Source of the DNA: Gallionella sp.
GTDB taxonomy: Bacteria; Pseudomonadota; Gammaproteobacteria; Burkholderiales; Gallionellaceae
DNA: 64,000 bases
Direction: 5' to 3'
Assembly (NCBI GenBank): GCA_003153155.1
Contig: PLWV01000026.1
Coordinates: forward strand, 1-64,000
In this document: in pieces, positions 11,203 to 20,066 of the stretch
How the letters are laid out: each line of letters begins with the position of its first letter
Numbering within the stretch: the stretch's first letter is position 1
Program-made: the position numbers and the translations under genes
The notes under the pieces: model-generated
The model's input: the letters and a program-made list of their open reading frames with translations, nothing else
The model's database searches: none
What the model was told of the DNA's origin: nothing

Positions 11203-11856
11203 TTAATTTGGTTCCGTCCCTATCTCATTTGAACGCGAGCCCAACCCCATGATCGGCAAATCCTCGCGGGTCAGGTTCAGAGCCTCCAGAACTTTTAGTG
11301 CCGCGTAGGCATCGTTTGCCGCATAGAGCAATTGCTGCGGGGTGAGTTGGGGCTGCGACCAGTTGGAGGTGGTCACATGCCTCGACTTGGGGAAGCGCTG
11401 CTTGAACACCAGCCCCACCGCCGCCCGGACGCCCATCTCTTTGTGGTAGCCGTCCATGCTGAACACCGTATTGAGATCGACCACCGCGTTGAAATGCACG
11501 CCCAGTTTAGCAAAGATATGTCCGCGATCCGACTTGAGGCCGAAGCCGACCTTGATGAGCTGATCCGATTGCAGCAACTCGATCAGGAACGGATGCCCTT
11601 CCGCCCGATGCAGTTGAAACAGATAGGCCTTGTCGTGCAACGCAAACTGCACCACGTGCGGCCCTTCACTGACATCGCCCGTGACAAATGTCGGTTTGGA
11701 TTCGGTATCGAATCCCACGATGCCCGCCGCCATGATCTCGGCAGTGGCGGACGCAAACTCTGGGCTGCTGGTCGGCACATGGATGCGCTCCAGCGTGAGG
11801 CCGGCAAACGCCTCCAGCAGCGCAATCTCAGCTTTGGTCGGGGCGGTTTTTTTCAT
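11203..11856 (-). CDS. 3'-5' exonuclease, RNase D/DnaQ-like (DEDD superfamily)
   Basis: This 217-residue single-domain protein has a DEDD-type exonuclease fold. The first acidic motif is GFDTES (about residue 47), followed by VVQFAL, a second Asp near VVDLNTVF, and the C-terminal LLYAANDAYAALKV that carries the last catalytic Asp/Tyr pair. No HRDC domain is present, so it is shorter than RNase D and closer to stand-alone 3'-5' exonucleases of proteobacteria. DNA or RNA preference cannot be told. The stop codon abuts the terminator at 11165-11198. Confidence 0.85.
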   Translation of the reverse strand: MKKTAPTKAEIALLEAFAGLTLERIHVPTSSPEFASATAEIMAAGIVGFDTESKPTFVTGDVSEGPHVVQFALHDKAYLFQLHRAEGHPFLIELLQSDQLIKVGFGLKSDRGHIFAKLGVHFNAVVDLNTVFSMDGYHKEMGVRAAVGLVFKQRFPKSRHVTTSNWSQPQLTPQQLLYAANDAYAALKVLEALNLTREDLPIMGLGSRSNEIGTEPN

Positions 11857-11955
11857 AGGGTGGATTGAGAGGTTTGAATGGGGGAGAGCAGGGCCACAAA
11901 GATGCCGTGATCAGTCCCCGATTGTTTACGCTACCGGGAATTAAAAGCGTGCGGA

Positions 11956-12804
11956 TCAAACCGGTTTGACACCCATCGCTTCACCCATGCGTATCGCCTT
12001 GGCGGGTTCCCATTCCGGATTGAAGTTCAGCGTATCTTTCGGGAACAGCATCACCACGGTGGAGCCGAGCAGGAAGCGCCCCATCTCCTGCCCCTTCTGC
12101 AATGCGATCTGCCGGTCGTCGTAGTGCCACTCGCGTACCGAGCGCACACGCGGCGGGTTGACGATGCCGTGCCACACCGTGGCCATGCTGCCGACGATGG
12201 TGGCGCCGACCAGCGTCAATACGAAAGGCCCCAATTCGCTGTCGAACACGCACACCACCCGCTCGTTGCGCGCGAACAGCCCCGGCACGCCGCGTGCTGT
12301 CGTCGGGTTCACCGAAAACAGCTCACCCGGCACATAAATCATGCGCCGCAAGCGTCCCGCGCACGGCATGTGGATACGGTGATAATCCTTGGGGCTGAGA
12401 TACAGCGTGGCAAAGCTGCCGTCTGCAAATTGCGCGGCCAGATCCGCATCGCCACCGACCAGCGCTGTCGTCGTGTAGCTGTGCCCTTTGGCCTGAAAAA
12501 TACTGTCGCGCTCGATTGCGCCGAACTGGCTGATCGCGCCATCCACCGGGCAGATGAAATCGGCATCCGCCAGCGGGCGTGCACCCTCGCGCAATGGCCG
12601 CGTGAAAAACTCATTGAAACTGGCATAGCTCGCGATGTCCGGATTGGCCGCCTCCTGCATGTTCACTCCGTAACGCGCCACAAAGCGGCGGATCACCGCA
12701 GTGGTCAATCCACCCAGACGGGCGCTTGCAAACTTGCCGGCCAGCACGGTCAGCAGCTGCTTCGGCATCAGGTATTGCGATAACACAGCCAAACGATCAG
12801 ACAC
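11956..12804 (-). CDS. psd: Phosphatidylserine decarboxylase
   Basis: This 282-residue membrane-associated enzyme makes phosphatidylethanolamine from phosphatidylserine. It self-cleaves at the LGST motif (residues 246-249), where Ser248 becomes the pyruvoyl group of the alpha chain. The endoproteolytic triad Asp88 (PVDG), His145 (YHRIH) and Ser248 is visible. Length matches class I Psd. The upstream enzyme of the pathway, a PssA-type synthase, is encoded 35 kb away (47807-48433). Confidence 0.95.
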   Translation of the reverse strand: MSDRLAVLSQYLMPKQLLTVLAGKFASARLGGLTTAVIRRFVARYGVNMQEAANPDIASYASFNEFFTRPLREGARPLADADFICPVDGAISQFGAIERDSIFQAKGHSYTTTALVGGDADLAAQFADGSFATLYLSPKDYHRIHMPCAGRLRRMIYVPGELFSVNPTTARGVPGLFARNERVVCVFDSELGPFVLTLVGATIVGSMATVWHGIVNPPRVRSVREWHYDDRQIALQKGQEMGRFLLGSTVVMLFPKDTLNFNPEWEPAKAIRMGEAMGVKPV

Positions 12805-12929
12805 GGTAATTTCCAGTAATGTCGAAAGGACGGATTATAGCGGTGCCCGGAACAATACATGACAGCAAAAAGAAATGAGCGCGGAGCAAAAAAAATGACA
12901 GCGATGCAAAAGAAAGGGAACCGTCAGCG

Positions 12930-12985
12930 ACAGACGAATTATTGTGAGGTAAGCGTCGGGTTACGCTGCGCTAACCCGACCTACG
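12930..12985. repeat. Short hairpin repeat between psd and the RlmN-like gene
   Basis: GCGTCGGGTTACGC followed by a near-complementary GCGCTAACCCGACC gives an imperfect palindrome of a type widespread in betaproteobacterial intergenic DNA. The rest of 12805-13046 shows no gene. Confidence 0.45.
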
Positions 12986-13046
12986 AAGCTCAAAAAATTC
13001 GCTGTGTCACAAATACAGGGTGCATCCCCCCCTTGCAGGGGGAGGG

Positions 13047-14594
13047 CTAGGGAGGGGGTAGAAGCTCGGCTTGCCCCCACTGTTCTACCCCCATCCTAGT
13101 TGCCCCCTCGCTTCGCTCTCCCCCTCTGCAGGAGGAAGGAACGGATTTGGTACTAAAGGATAATTTTTCTTTCACTGCCCTAGCCCGTAACTGCCCGCAT
13201 GCGCCTTCGATCTCCTGTCCTGCCGAATCGCGTATCTTGGCGAGGATGCCATGCCGTTTAAGGGCTTGCGCCATAGACGCAATCCGTTCGGGTGAGGGGC
13301 GGCGATAGGCTAGTCCGTCGACGTCGTTGAAGGGGATGAAGTTCATCCCGGCGTATTTCCCGGAGAGGAGCTGGGCTATCCTCTCCACCTCAGCGTCGCT
13401 GTCGTTGACGCCCTCGAGCAACGTCCATTGATATTGAACCGGATAGCTGGTGGCGCGCGCATACACTTCGGCGCGTTCCACCAACTCTTCGACAGCGATC
13501 TGCGGTGCACGAGGCAGCAAGCTGGCGCGCAGTGTCGCATCGGTGGTGTGCAGCGAAAGGGCGAGCGCCGGTTTGACCGTTTCAGTAACGTGAAACTCGC
13601 GTAGCGATTCGTTTGCCCCCTCTTCCGGGTGCCCGGCCAAAAGCTTTTCGGACTCCGGGGGAGGGTTGGGGTGGGGGAAACGGGCAAGACGAGCGTCATC
13701 ATTAGGCGCAGCTTTTTTGCCAAGCCCGTCCATCAGACGCTCAAACACGCGCAGGTCGCCGACAGTGGAGAAGACCAGATTCTTGTGGCCGATGTTGCCT
13801 TGTGTGCCAAGCAGCTGAATCGCTTCGAGCACGTTGTCGAGATTGTGGGCCGGTTCGCCCATGCCCATGAATACCACCTTGCTCACTTCGCGGCGTTTGC
13901 GCGCGAGCACCACCTGGGCGACGATCTCGGCGCTGCCGAGCTGGCGTTGCAGACCGTCGCGGCCGCTCATGCAGAAGACACACCCCACGGCACAACCAAC
14001 CTGCGTCGATACGCACAGACCGCCACGCGGCAGCAGCACGTTCTCCACCATCTGGCCATCGGCCAGTTCCACCAACAGTCGTGCGACGCCTTCGTTATTG
14101 GAAGATGCGCGTAGCGCGACGTTTGCCCCCTCTCCCGCAAGATTTATAGATGGCCTTTCTCGTTCGCCTGGCTCCGCCCCCCTCGCTTCGCTCTCCCCGC
14201 TCGCGGGATAACCAGCGACTTGCCCGCTTACGGGCTTAGTCGAATGGCTAGTAGTTACATCAGAGGGTTGGGGAGAGGGCTTCCTCGGGGGGAGGGTTGG
14301 GGTGGGGGAACGGTCATGGCTTCCATGATTATTGGTGGTATCCATCCCATGACCGTTGGCGGGATATTCACTGCGCAGGCGCGCCAGTCCATTCAATTCC
14401 GCTTCAATGGCGGGCAACTCATTGCGCAGTGCAAATGGAAAGAAACCTTCTGCGGCACTGTGCGCTCTATCGTACGAGCAAACCTGACTCCAGCCGCGCA
14501 GCAGACGATCTTCGTGGCACGGCTTGGCGCCGAGATTACGCAAACGCTGGCGAAGATGGGCGATACGCATCGGAGAGTGGGGAGCGAGAGTCAA
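13047..14594 (-). CDS. RlmN/Cfr-family radical SAM RNA methyltransferase, enlarged by three repeat insertions
   Basis: This 515-residue protein is well above the usual 360-400 of the family. All catalytic cysteines are present: Cys194 (GGLCVST, equivalent to E. coli RlmN Cys118), the SAM cluster Cys201/Cys205/Cys208 (CAVGCVFC), and Cys466 (ACGQLR, equivalent to Cys355). It lacks the typical N-terminal domain of canonical RlmN, so it may be a paralogue. Three stretches do not belong to the family and are translated repeats: about residues 95-158 (SDVTTSHSTKPVSGQVAGY), about 305-330 (PPPESEKLLAGHPEEGAN) and the tail 478-515. All stay in frame and avoid the core, so the enzyme may still fold. 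Confidence 0.85.
   Translation of the reverse strand: MTLAPHSPMRIAHLRQRLRNLGAKPCHEDRLLRGWSQVCSYDRAHSAAEGFFPFALRNELPAIEAELNGLARLRSEYPANGHGMDTTNNHGSHDRSPTPTLPPRKPSPQPSDVTTSHSTKPVSGQVAGYPASGESEARGAEPGERERPSINLAGEGANVALRASSNNEGVARLLVELADGQMVENVLLPRGGLCVSTQVGCAVGCVFCMSGRDGLQRQLGSAEIVAQVVLARKRREVSKVVFMGMGEPAHNLDNVLEAIQLLGTQGNIGHKNLVFSTVGDLRVFERLMDGLGKKAAPNDDARLARFPHPNPPPESEKLLAGHPEEGANESLREFHVTETVKPALALSLHTTDATLRASLLPRAPQIAVEELVERAEVYARATSYPVQYQWTLLEGVNDSDAEVERIAQLLSGKYAGMNFIPFNDVDGLAYRRPSPERIASMAQALKRHGILAKIRDSAGQEIEGACGQLRARAVKEKLSFSTKSVPSSCRGGERSEGATRMGVEQWGQAELLPPP
13607..13684. repeat. In-frame repeat insertion 2 inside the RlmN-like gene
   Basis: Minus-strand GAAAAGCTTTTGGCCGGGCA corresponds to the CGAAGAACTTTTGGCCGGGC module at 3247 and 3398 and to copies in bamC and the glycosyltransferase-like gene. 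It is flanked by a CCCCCTCTTCC / GGGGGAGGGTTGGGG module. It adds about 26 codons without changing frame. Confidence 0.75.
14119..14318. repeat. In-frame repeat insertion 1 inside the RlmN-like gene (contains a full hairpin copy)
   Basis: A complete hairpin copy lies on the minus strand at about 14209-14262, with outer stem CGACT/AGTCG and inner stem GCCCG/CGGGC. It is embedded in GGGGAGAGGG / CCCCTCTCCC modules. About 64 extra codons result. The open frame is kept. Confidence 0.8.
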
Positions 14595-14735
14595 AGTGGA
14601 TTTGAATGCAATTACGGAAAGTCTGTAATCATTTTAACCCAACCGACGGAACTGCCCCATTGGTGTCGCATGGCAAACTTGCCACAAGACCATTAAAAGA
14701 CTATATTCGGTCTAAATTATTTCAAGGAACCCATC

Positions 14736-15011
14736 ATGCGCCCGGTGAATATCAAACCCATCAGCTATCTCAAGGCCAATGCCGCCGAGGTACTACAAAA
14801 CCTGTCGGAAAACCGCGAACCCTTCCTGATCACCCAAAACGGGGAAGCAAGGGCGGTCATGCAAGACATCGCCACCTATGAGAACACACAGGAAACATTG
14901 GCGCTCCTGAAGATACTGGCACTGGGTAATCAGGAAATCGCAGCAGGCAAGACTACACCCATCGCAAATGTTGCTCGCCGCCTTCGCTCCAAAAAGATAT
15001 CGGAAAAGTGA
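14736..15011 (+). CDS. Antitoxin, Phd/YefM family
   Basis: This 91-residue protein (MRPVNIKPISYLKANAAEVL) shows the Phd/YefM N-terminal DNA-binding fold with the LITQNGEARAVMQ strand typical of the family. A C-terminal tail then wraps the toxin. The toxin gene starts 9 bp downstream, giving the classical antitoxin-first order. It should autorepress the operon. It is divergent from the RlmN-like gene. Confidence 0.9.
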   Translation: MRPVNIKPISYLKANAAEVLQNLSENREPFLITQNGEARAVMQDIATYENTQETLALLKILALGNQEIAAGKTTPIANVARRLRSKKISEK

Positions 15012-15020
15012 TACCGGAAA

Positions 15021-15347
15021 ATGAGCTACAAAGTATTGCTCACGCACAGCGCTGAGCGCGATCTTGAAGCGATCTATGACTACATCGCCGAAAACGACAC
15101 ACATGCCAATGCAAATTACGTGCTGGACAAGCTGATGGAAGTGGCAGAGTCCTTGGCGGCCTTTCCTGAGCGCGGCTCCTATCCAAAAGAACTACTCACC
15201 CTTGGCATCCGCGAATATCGTCAGGCGCATTTCAAACCCTACCGGCTCATCTATCGGGTCAGCGGCAAACAAGTGATTGTCTACATCATTGCCGATGGTC
15301 GGCGCGACATGCAGACACTGCTGACACGCAGAATGCTTGGTGTGTAA
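15021..15347 (+). CDS. Type II toxin, RelE/ParE family
   Basis: This 108-residue protein (MSYKVLLTHSAERDLEAIYDYIAENDT) has the ParE/RelE core: an N-terminal helical hairpin, then the beta sheet with YPKEL, YRQAHFKPYRLIYRV and VIVYIIADGRRDM. The DLEAIYDYIAE start and the RRDMQTLL end are typical of ParE-like gyrase inhibitors or RelE-like mRNA interferases. Which activity applies cannot be decided from sequence. It forms an operon with the upstream Phd-type antitoxin. Confidence 0.9.
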   Translation: MSYKVLLTHSAERDLEAIYDYIAENDTHANANYVLDKLMEVAESLAAFPERGSYPKELLTLGIREYRQAHFKPYRLIYRVSGKQVIVYIIADGRRDMQTLLTRRMLGV

Positions 15348-15467
15348 CAATCACGAAAAATATTTCGATGCTGACCCCTTTAATTGGCCCGTTTAATTGT
15401 TAGCTGACCAAGCATCGTTTCCGAGCATCAAAGATACAATCAGTCTGTTCTATGGAAGGGGATGGCG

Positions 15468-16088
15468 TCATTGTTTTATGGCACCGAGATTGCCTACTGT
15501 CTCGTTAGCAATGCCAACGGCGATGGAAGTAAACATCGACTGACCTTCTTCCACCAGACACGTACTACCCATGCGGGTGTCGTTGATGATACCCAAGGCG
15601 TTAAAAGACAGACGATTCAGTGCATCTTCCAAATGCATCAACGCGCTTTCAATTTCATCGAGGTTCATCTTGGTGTCTGTGTAGAACGCTTCATCTCGCC
15701 CAAATAGAGGGTGATGTGCAACGGTTTGATGTCGCCAATTTTTGATCTTTTCAAGTAGGCCATCTTTAATCGAAAGACATGCATCAACCTCAGGAAGAAG
15801 TTGCTTCAAATTTGCGTCACCGTACCTTCGAATCATGGTGACGAGATTCGGCAACGAGTACGTGCCACTTTTTTTGTCTAGCAGTGTTCCTGTCTTGGCG
15901 AATAATCCTTCGAAGATCGCTTGCCAAGTCTGATCGAATAGCAAGCTGTATCGCCTGATTGCTTCTGGGTTTTCTCGCCCACCTTCGTGGATCCCGCGAA
16001 GAAGATGAAAATAGCCCCATGCTGAAGTCAGGGTCTCCGACAGGGCAGTCACAGTAGCATCAATGTTAGCGATCTGATCAGAGTTCAT
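15468..16088 (-). CDS. HEPN-like protein (AbiU2-type), unknown function
   Basis: This 206-residue, largely alpha-helical protein has a candidate HEPN motif R-x5-H at Arg119-His125 (NWRHQTVAHH). This resembles the RNxxxAH signature of AbiU2-like domains. AbiU2 is known from abortive-infection contexts. In many genomes such proteins stand alone next to toxin-antitoxin genes, as here beside the Phd/ParE pair. Whether it is an RNase or a binding domain is open. A remnant of a GCTGACCCCTTTAATT repeat lies between the toxin gene and this gene (about 15369-15390). Confidence 0.6.
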   Translation of the reverse strand: MNSDQIANIDATVTALSETLTSAWGYFHLLRGIHEGGRENPEAIRRYSLLFDQTWQAIFEGLFAKTGTLLDKKSGTYSLPNLVTMIRRYGDANLKQLLPEVDACLSIKDGLLEKIKNWRHQTVAHHPLFGRDEAFYTDTKMNLDEIESALMHLEDALNRLSFNALGIINDTRMGSTCLVEEGQSMFTSIAVGIANETVGNLGAIKQ

Positions 16089-16146
16089 GGTTAACCATGT
16101 TGCCTACTAATAGAAGCATAGATTTCAGTCGGCATACAAAGCGAAA

Positions 16147-16827
16147 TTAGCTCTTTTTAGGATGAGTAGTAGCCCATTCTTTCGCCATTCTTTGGGCTTC
16201 GGCGATCTGCGCCGGGGCGGATAGGGACTCAAGTTGTTGCAAATTTTGATCGGCTAATGTTGTGCCGCCAGCCTTTGCGATGAGATACCACATCATCGCC
16301 TGCGCGTAGTCCTGCGGCACTCCAAAACCAGCCTGATACATAGCGCCTAGGTCACCCTGTGCTTCGAGATTCCCCTGCGCTGCAGACAGGCGAAACCATT
16401 TCAAGGCTTCCTGATAATCTTGTGTTACACCCTGACCATAGGCGCACATAACGCCCAAGTTGTATTGCTCATTGGCATTCCCCTGATCGGTCATTGCTGA
16501 ATTATTGCGTCTGCTCGCGGGTTCAACAGCAATGCCTTCGCTGGTGGGCGAAATGGTTACGCCGCGTCCATTTTCTAAGGCTGCTAGTTCAGCATCGCGC
16601 TTGGTGAGAGTGGCATGGTATTTATCCGATTCGCTACCATCTTCCGCAAATATCCTGTAGAGGATCATAATTAGAATAAATGGCCACAAACCCAGCATGA
16701 TAATTAACAGGCCAAGCATACCATTTGGCGTTTTAGGCTTGAATTCCTGCGATACCGAATTCTGACCTGATTGCACCAGCAAGAAAGTTACGATATATCC
16801 AAGAACGTAGGTACTTCCCTCGTACAT
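16147..16827 (-). CDS. Membrane protein with Sel1-like repeats
   Basis: This 226-residue protein has an N-terminal hydrophobic part with two membrane segments (about residues 5-15 and 36-60; LGLLIIMLGLWPFILIMILY). A soluble part then carries two to three Sel1/TPR-type repeats: NAEQYNLGVMCAYGQGVTQDY, AAQGNLEAQGDLGAMYQAG and the following YAQAMMWYLIA. Sel1 repeats mediate protein-protein contacts. No catalytic domain is visible and the partner is unknown. Confidence 0.75.
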   Translation of the reverse strand: MYEGSTYVLGYIVTFLLVQSGQNSVSQEFKPKTPNGMLGLLIIMLGLWPFILIMILYRIFAEDGSESDKYHATLTKRDAELAALENGRGVTISPTSEGIAVEPASRRNNSAMTDQGNANEQYNLGVMCAYGQGVTQDYQEALKWFRLSAAQGNLEAQGDLGAMYQAGFGVPQDYAQAMMWYLIAKAGGTTLADQNLQQLESLSAPAQIAEAQRMAKEWATTHPKKS

Positions 16828-16870
16828 GAAATCTGGCCTTTATGCACAAACCCGTGCGGTCATTTGGTAG

Positions 16871-17464
16871 TCAAGGGCACTGCATTATGTCGCCGATCTT
16901 CTCGCAAGCGCCTGATGGGCCAAAGAATGTAATGCCTGTGCTATCGCCATTGTATCGGTTGCCAAGATCATCCCAGCAGCCACCAGAATCGCAGCTTGTA
17001 ATAACTGAGGGCTGTGGCGTATGTATCGCAAGTGGGGCAGGAATCGAGAAAGTAATTGCCGGATTATCAGGTGGTGTGGTTCCCCCATTCATGGCGCGCA
17101 TTGCCAAGCCCAATCGCGTTCCACGCGATTCTCCAGAATCTCCTTGGTTTGCCCATGCCATTGCTTTATCCCAATTGCTTTGCTTCCGGTCTATAGGTTG
17201 AGATGAGGCGGTGCTTTTCCGAGCAGCAGATTGTGCGACTGATTTTGTGGCTTGTTTAGGCTGGTATGAGTCAACAACCTGCTTTTCCCCGGTGCTGTTG
17301 ATAACGTAGTACGAGGGATCAGCCTTTATTACTATTGGTTGCTGTTTTTCATTTTGTTCGCAAGGTTCACTTCTTAGAACTTTTTTCCCGTCCTCATCCA
17401 CACACGAGTACATGGCTGCATTTGCAGAGCCACAAAACAGCATTAGCAAAATAGCTTTACGCAT
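16871..17464 (-). CDS. Secreted DUF4124-domain protein
   Basis: This 197-residue protein begins at 17464 (MRKAILLMLFCGSANA), which gives a clean signal peptide and a GGGAG ribosome site. A longer start at 17482 overlaps that site. Right after cleavage comes the DUF4124 motif AMYSCVDEDGKKVLRSEPC, common in periplasmic betaproteobacterial proteins. The remainder is low complexity, with a Cys-containing C-terminal part. Function unknown. Confidence 0.75.
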   Translation of the reverse strand: MRKAILLMLFCGSANAAMYSCVDEDGKKVLRSEPCEQNEKQQPIVIKADPSYYVINSTGEKQVVDSYQPKQATKSVAQSAARKSTASSQPIDRKQSNWDKAMAWANQGDSGESRGTRLGLAMRAMNGGTTPPDNPAITFSIPAPLAIHTPQPSVITSCDSGGCWDDLGNRYNGDSTGITFFGPSGACEKIGDIMQCP

Positions 17465-17640
17465 TGCATTCTCCCAAGTCATTTTTTATGTCTGCTCCAG
17501 TAATCGTGCAAAGAAATTAAATGCGTCAGGTTCTAATTATTCTCCGCCGCAAGTATACCGCCCATTGCTTGCTTCTATCGCACCATGCAAGGCGTTCAAT
17601 CCTGCGCTGGTGTTGTGTAAGTGATAGAGGCTGGTGTTCG

Positions 17641-18177
17641 TCAGAACCCCGAACCTGGTTGCTTCAGAAACTCGATTTCCTCATCGGTAGATTTCCTGCC
17701 CAGGATGCTGTTCCTGTGCGGATAGCGGCCGAACCTTGCAATGATTGCTTTGTGCTTCAATTCGAAATCGAGGCTGTTCTGGTTGCCATTGTCCCGGAAC
17801 AACTTAGTGGCGATCTCATGCATCTTCAGCGACTCGCTGTGCATGAACGGCATGTAGAGGAAGCTTCGCTCGGTCTGTTCCAATAATTTGTCTGCGCCAA
17901 CTGAAATGGCTTCCTGTGCCAGTGCAAGCACCAGGGAATCATAGGTAAATGACAGGGGAGAATTCCTGAATATGTTTCTCGAAAATTGATCGAGCACGAT
18001 AATTTCCGCCAGCCTGCCGTGTGCATCCTTTCTCCACTCGAACAGCTCGCAAAGGGTTGCACGGTGATGAATATCCGAAAATCTCTCGGTGATTAACCGG
18101 TCCAGATTTTCATCCTTTTTCCACCATTGCGACGGTTCGATTTCTTCGAACCAGAATTTCAGGATTTCCCGGTACAT
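17641..18177 (-). CDS. DUF924 family protein
   Basis: This 178-residue protein begins ILKFWFEEIEPSQWWKKDENLD, the hallmark DUF924 start. Helical TPR-like repeats follow, with the conserved LDQFSRNIFR and FLYMPFMHSE motifs. The fold is alpha-helical and the biochemical role is not established. No operon partner is evident. Confidence 0.9.
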   Translation of the reverse strand: MYREILKFWFEEIEPSQWWKKDENLDRLITERFSDIHHRATLCELFEWRKDAHGRLAEIIVLDQFSRNIFRNSPLSFTYDSLVLALAQEAISVGADKLLEQTERSFLYMPFMHSESLKMHEIATKLFRDNGNQNSLDFELKHKAIIARFGRYPHRNSILGRKSTDEEIEFLKQPGSGF

Positions 18178-18254
18178 ATTTCCGCTCCCTGCAAGTGGCT
18201 ACGCTCCACAAAGAAATAAAGAAATGGGGCGGGCTCAATTATTTTCGTTGCTGG

Positions 18255-18680
18255 CTAAAACACGACCACGGCAATTTTATGTTGCTTGGCATTGCGCGCA
18301 AACATGTCATCCAGTGTTGCCATGCGTTTTACATTAGCCTGCAACGCGCTGGTCAGGTGCAACGCATCATCCGCGCGCAAACCTGTTGCGGCATCCAGAG
18401 TTAAAAACGCTGCTTTGTGGAACATGTTCGCGCCGGGTGATAACAGCGTCAGGTCATTGGTGCATAAGCGCTGGAAACTTTGCCAGGCGACCTGCGCTTC
18501 GTCTGTCGTGATCTGTCCGGTGCGCTGCTTGATACCTAGTGCGCTGGCGAATTCGGTCACGCTCCATACCGATGAAACGAGATTGTCTTTGCATTTGGCG
18601 TACCATCGGGACACGTCCTCGCTTCTGGGTTCGTTCACGCAGAGCGCAACCAGAACGCTGGTATCCACGTAGCAGACCAT
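18255..18680 (-). CDS. vapC: VapC-type toxin (PIN domain RNase)
   Basis: This 141-residue PIN-domain protein has the acidic set expected of a VapC ribonuclease: Asp6 (YVDTS), Glu in SVTEFASAL (about residue 43), Asp in LRADDALHL (about 103) and Asp near the end. Its start codon overlaps the stop codon of the upstream antitoxin gene by one base (TGATG), the usual coupling of toxin-antitoxin operons. The target RNA is unknown. Confidence 0.9.
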   Translation of the reverse strand: MVCYVDTSVLVALCVNEPRSEDVSRWYAKCKDNLVSSVWSVTEFASALGIKQRTGQITTDEAQVAWQSFQRLCTNDLTLLSPGANMFHKAAFLTLDAATGLRADDALHLTSALQANVKRMATLDDMFARNAKQHKIAVVVF

Positions 18681-18925
18681 CAGTAGCGTGCTCCGCCGCG
18701 CAGTTCGGCCATCACGGACGTGCCCATTTTCATGCTTTGCCGCGTTTGCGTTAGCTCGGCTGTGAATGCTTTACGATCCCAAGGCTCGGCGCGTATCGTC
18801 ATCGTGCCGTCAGGCGTCAAACTGGCTTGTACCGTGTCGCCTTCCTTCAATCCGGTACGGCGGATGTACTCCATCGGTATGCGAACCGCCAGACTGTTTC
18901 CCCACTTGGCTATATGCAGATTCAT
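18680..18925 (-). CDS. vapB: VapB-type antitoxin (AbrB/MazE fold)
   Basis: This 81-residue protein (MNLHIAKWGNSLAVRIPMEY) has the swapped-hairpin AbrB DNA-binding domain and a C-terminal toxin-binding tail. The start at 18925 is preceded by GGAG and gives the family N-terminus. A longer open frame upstream to 19240 is antisense to the transporter gene and is not used. Confidence 0.88.
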   Translation of the reverse strand: MNLHIAKWGNSLAVRIPMEYIRRTGLKEGDTVQASLTPDGTMTIRAEPWDRKAFTAELTQTRQSMKMGTSVMAELRGGARY

Positions 18926-19020
18926 GTTTGCTCCTTTATGGATATACGTTGATGTGTATTCATTATAGGCGGGGTCTGTTGGTATGTAAACAGCACAGCC
19001 GCTGCCCTCTATTAGCCGTT

Positions 19021-19926
19021 TTACTTTATCGCACTGCGGCGGCTGGCAGCCCATCCGATCAGCGACAACAGCGCCAGACCTGCGCCTATGAGCAGTATGC
19101 CCGTCACCTCGCCGAATGTGAAATCTTCTCCCAGCGTCAGGCGCGCGGAGACAATTGCCACCACTGGCGTGCCGAGCACGGAAAGACTGGCTTCCCATGC
19201 GGGCACTCTGTCGAGCAGGGTGATCCACAACCACCAGCACATCGCCGTGCTGACCACCGACATGAAGATCAGAATGCCGATGTAGGTCGCGGACCAGTCA
19301 GTGGGATGTTCGGGGACTACGAGCGCGAGCAGTACCAGCGGCACGGCGCCGATCAGCATCTGCCAAGTGGTCAGCGAGAGCAGGTCAACCTGCTGTTTGG
19401 AGCGCAGGCGCTTGATGAGTACGGTGCCGATGGCCCAGCACAATGCAGCCATGACGCCGAGGAATTTGCTGAACAGGCTGGTGTGCATGTTCCAGGGTTC
19501 GATGATCAGCACCAGGCCGGTGAGTGTGCTTGCAGCGGCCAGCCACTGCGTGCCACGGATACGCTCGCCCAGGATCGGCCAAGCGAGCAACAGCACCCAA
19601 ATGGGCATGGTGAAGATCAGCACCGCCGTCTTGCCGGGGCCGCCTTCCACGAGTGCCCAGGTCGATAAAGCCATGAAGCCAGTGATTTGAAACAAGCCTA
19701 TGGCGAGTGTGGCGCCGGGTGCGATCAACTTGAGCGGCCTGCCCATGAGCTTGAGCGCGACAAACAAAGCCAGCGCACCGCCGATACTACGCTCTGCCGC
19801 GAAAGCGAAGGGTGGTGCATAGTCCAGCGCCTGCTTGGCCAGTACCCATGTGTATCCCCAAGTGACTGAGAGGATAAAAAGGCCCAGTGGCAATAACCAG
19901 CGTTCACGGGGGAAGGTAGAGGACAT
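19021..19926 (-). CDS. EamA/DMT-family transporter
   Basis: This 301-residue protein has about ten hydrophobic segments arranged as two EamA repeats (about residues 10-140 and 155-290). Examples are LFILSVTWGYTWVLAKQAL at the start and VTGILLIGAGLALLSLIGW at the end. Family members export metabolites or amino acids. The substrate cannot be predicted. No regulator is adjacent. Confidence 0.88.
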   Translation of the reverse strand: MSSTFPRERWLLPLGLFILSVTWGYTWVLAKQALDYAPPFAFAAERSIGGALALFVALKLMGRPLKLIAPGATLAIGLFQITGFMALSTWALVEGGPGKTAVLIFTMPIWVLLLAWPILGERIRGTQWLAAASTLTGLVLIIEPWNMHTSLFSKFLGVMAALCWAIGTVLIKRLRSKQQVDLLSLTTWQMLIGAVPLVLLALVVPEHPTDWSATYIGILIFMSVVSTAMCWWLWITLLDRVPAWEASLSVLGTPVVAIVSARLTLGEDFTFGEVTGILLIGAGLALLSLIGWAASRRSAIK

Positions 19927-20066
19927 CAGTAGTTATATAGGGCGGAAAAGGGATTGAATGGGGCGGGTTCGAATTGTTTTTTTCAATCGCTGGATCACGC
20001 TGCCAGCTCAAGTTCTACATTTTTTTCCGCCCGCGTTGCCAGAGTAATCCGCATGTCCAAACTGAA

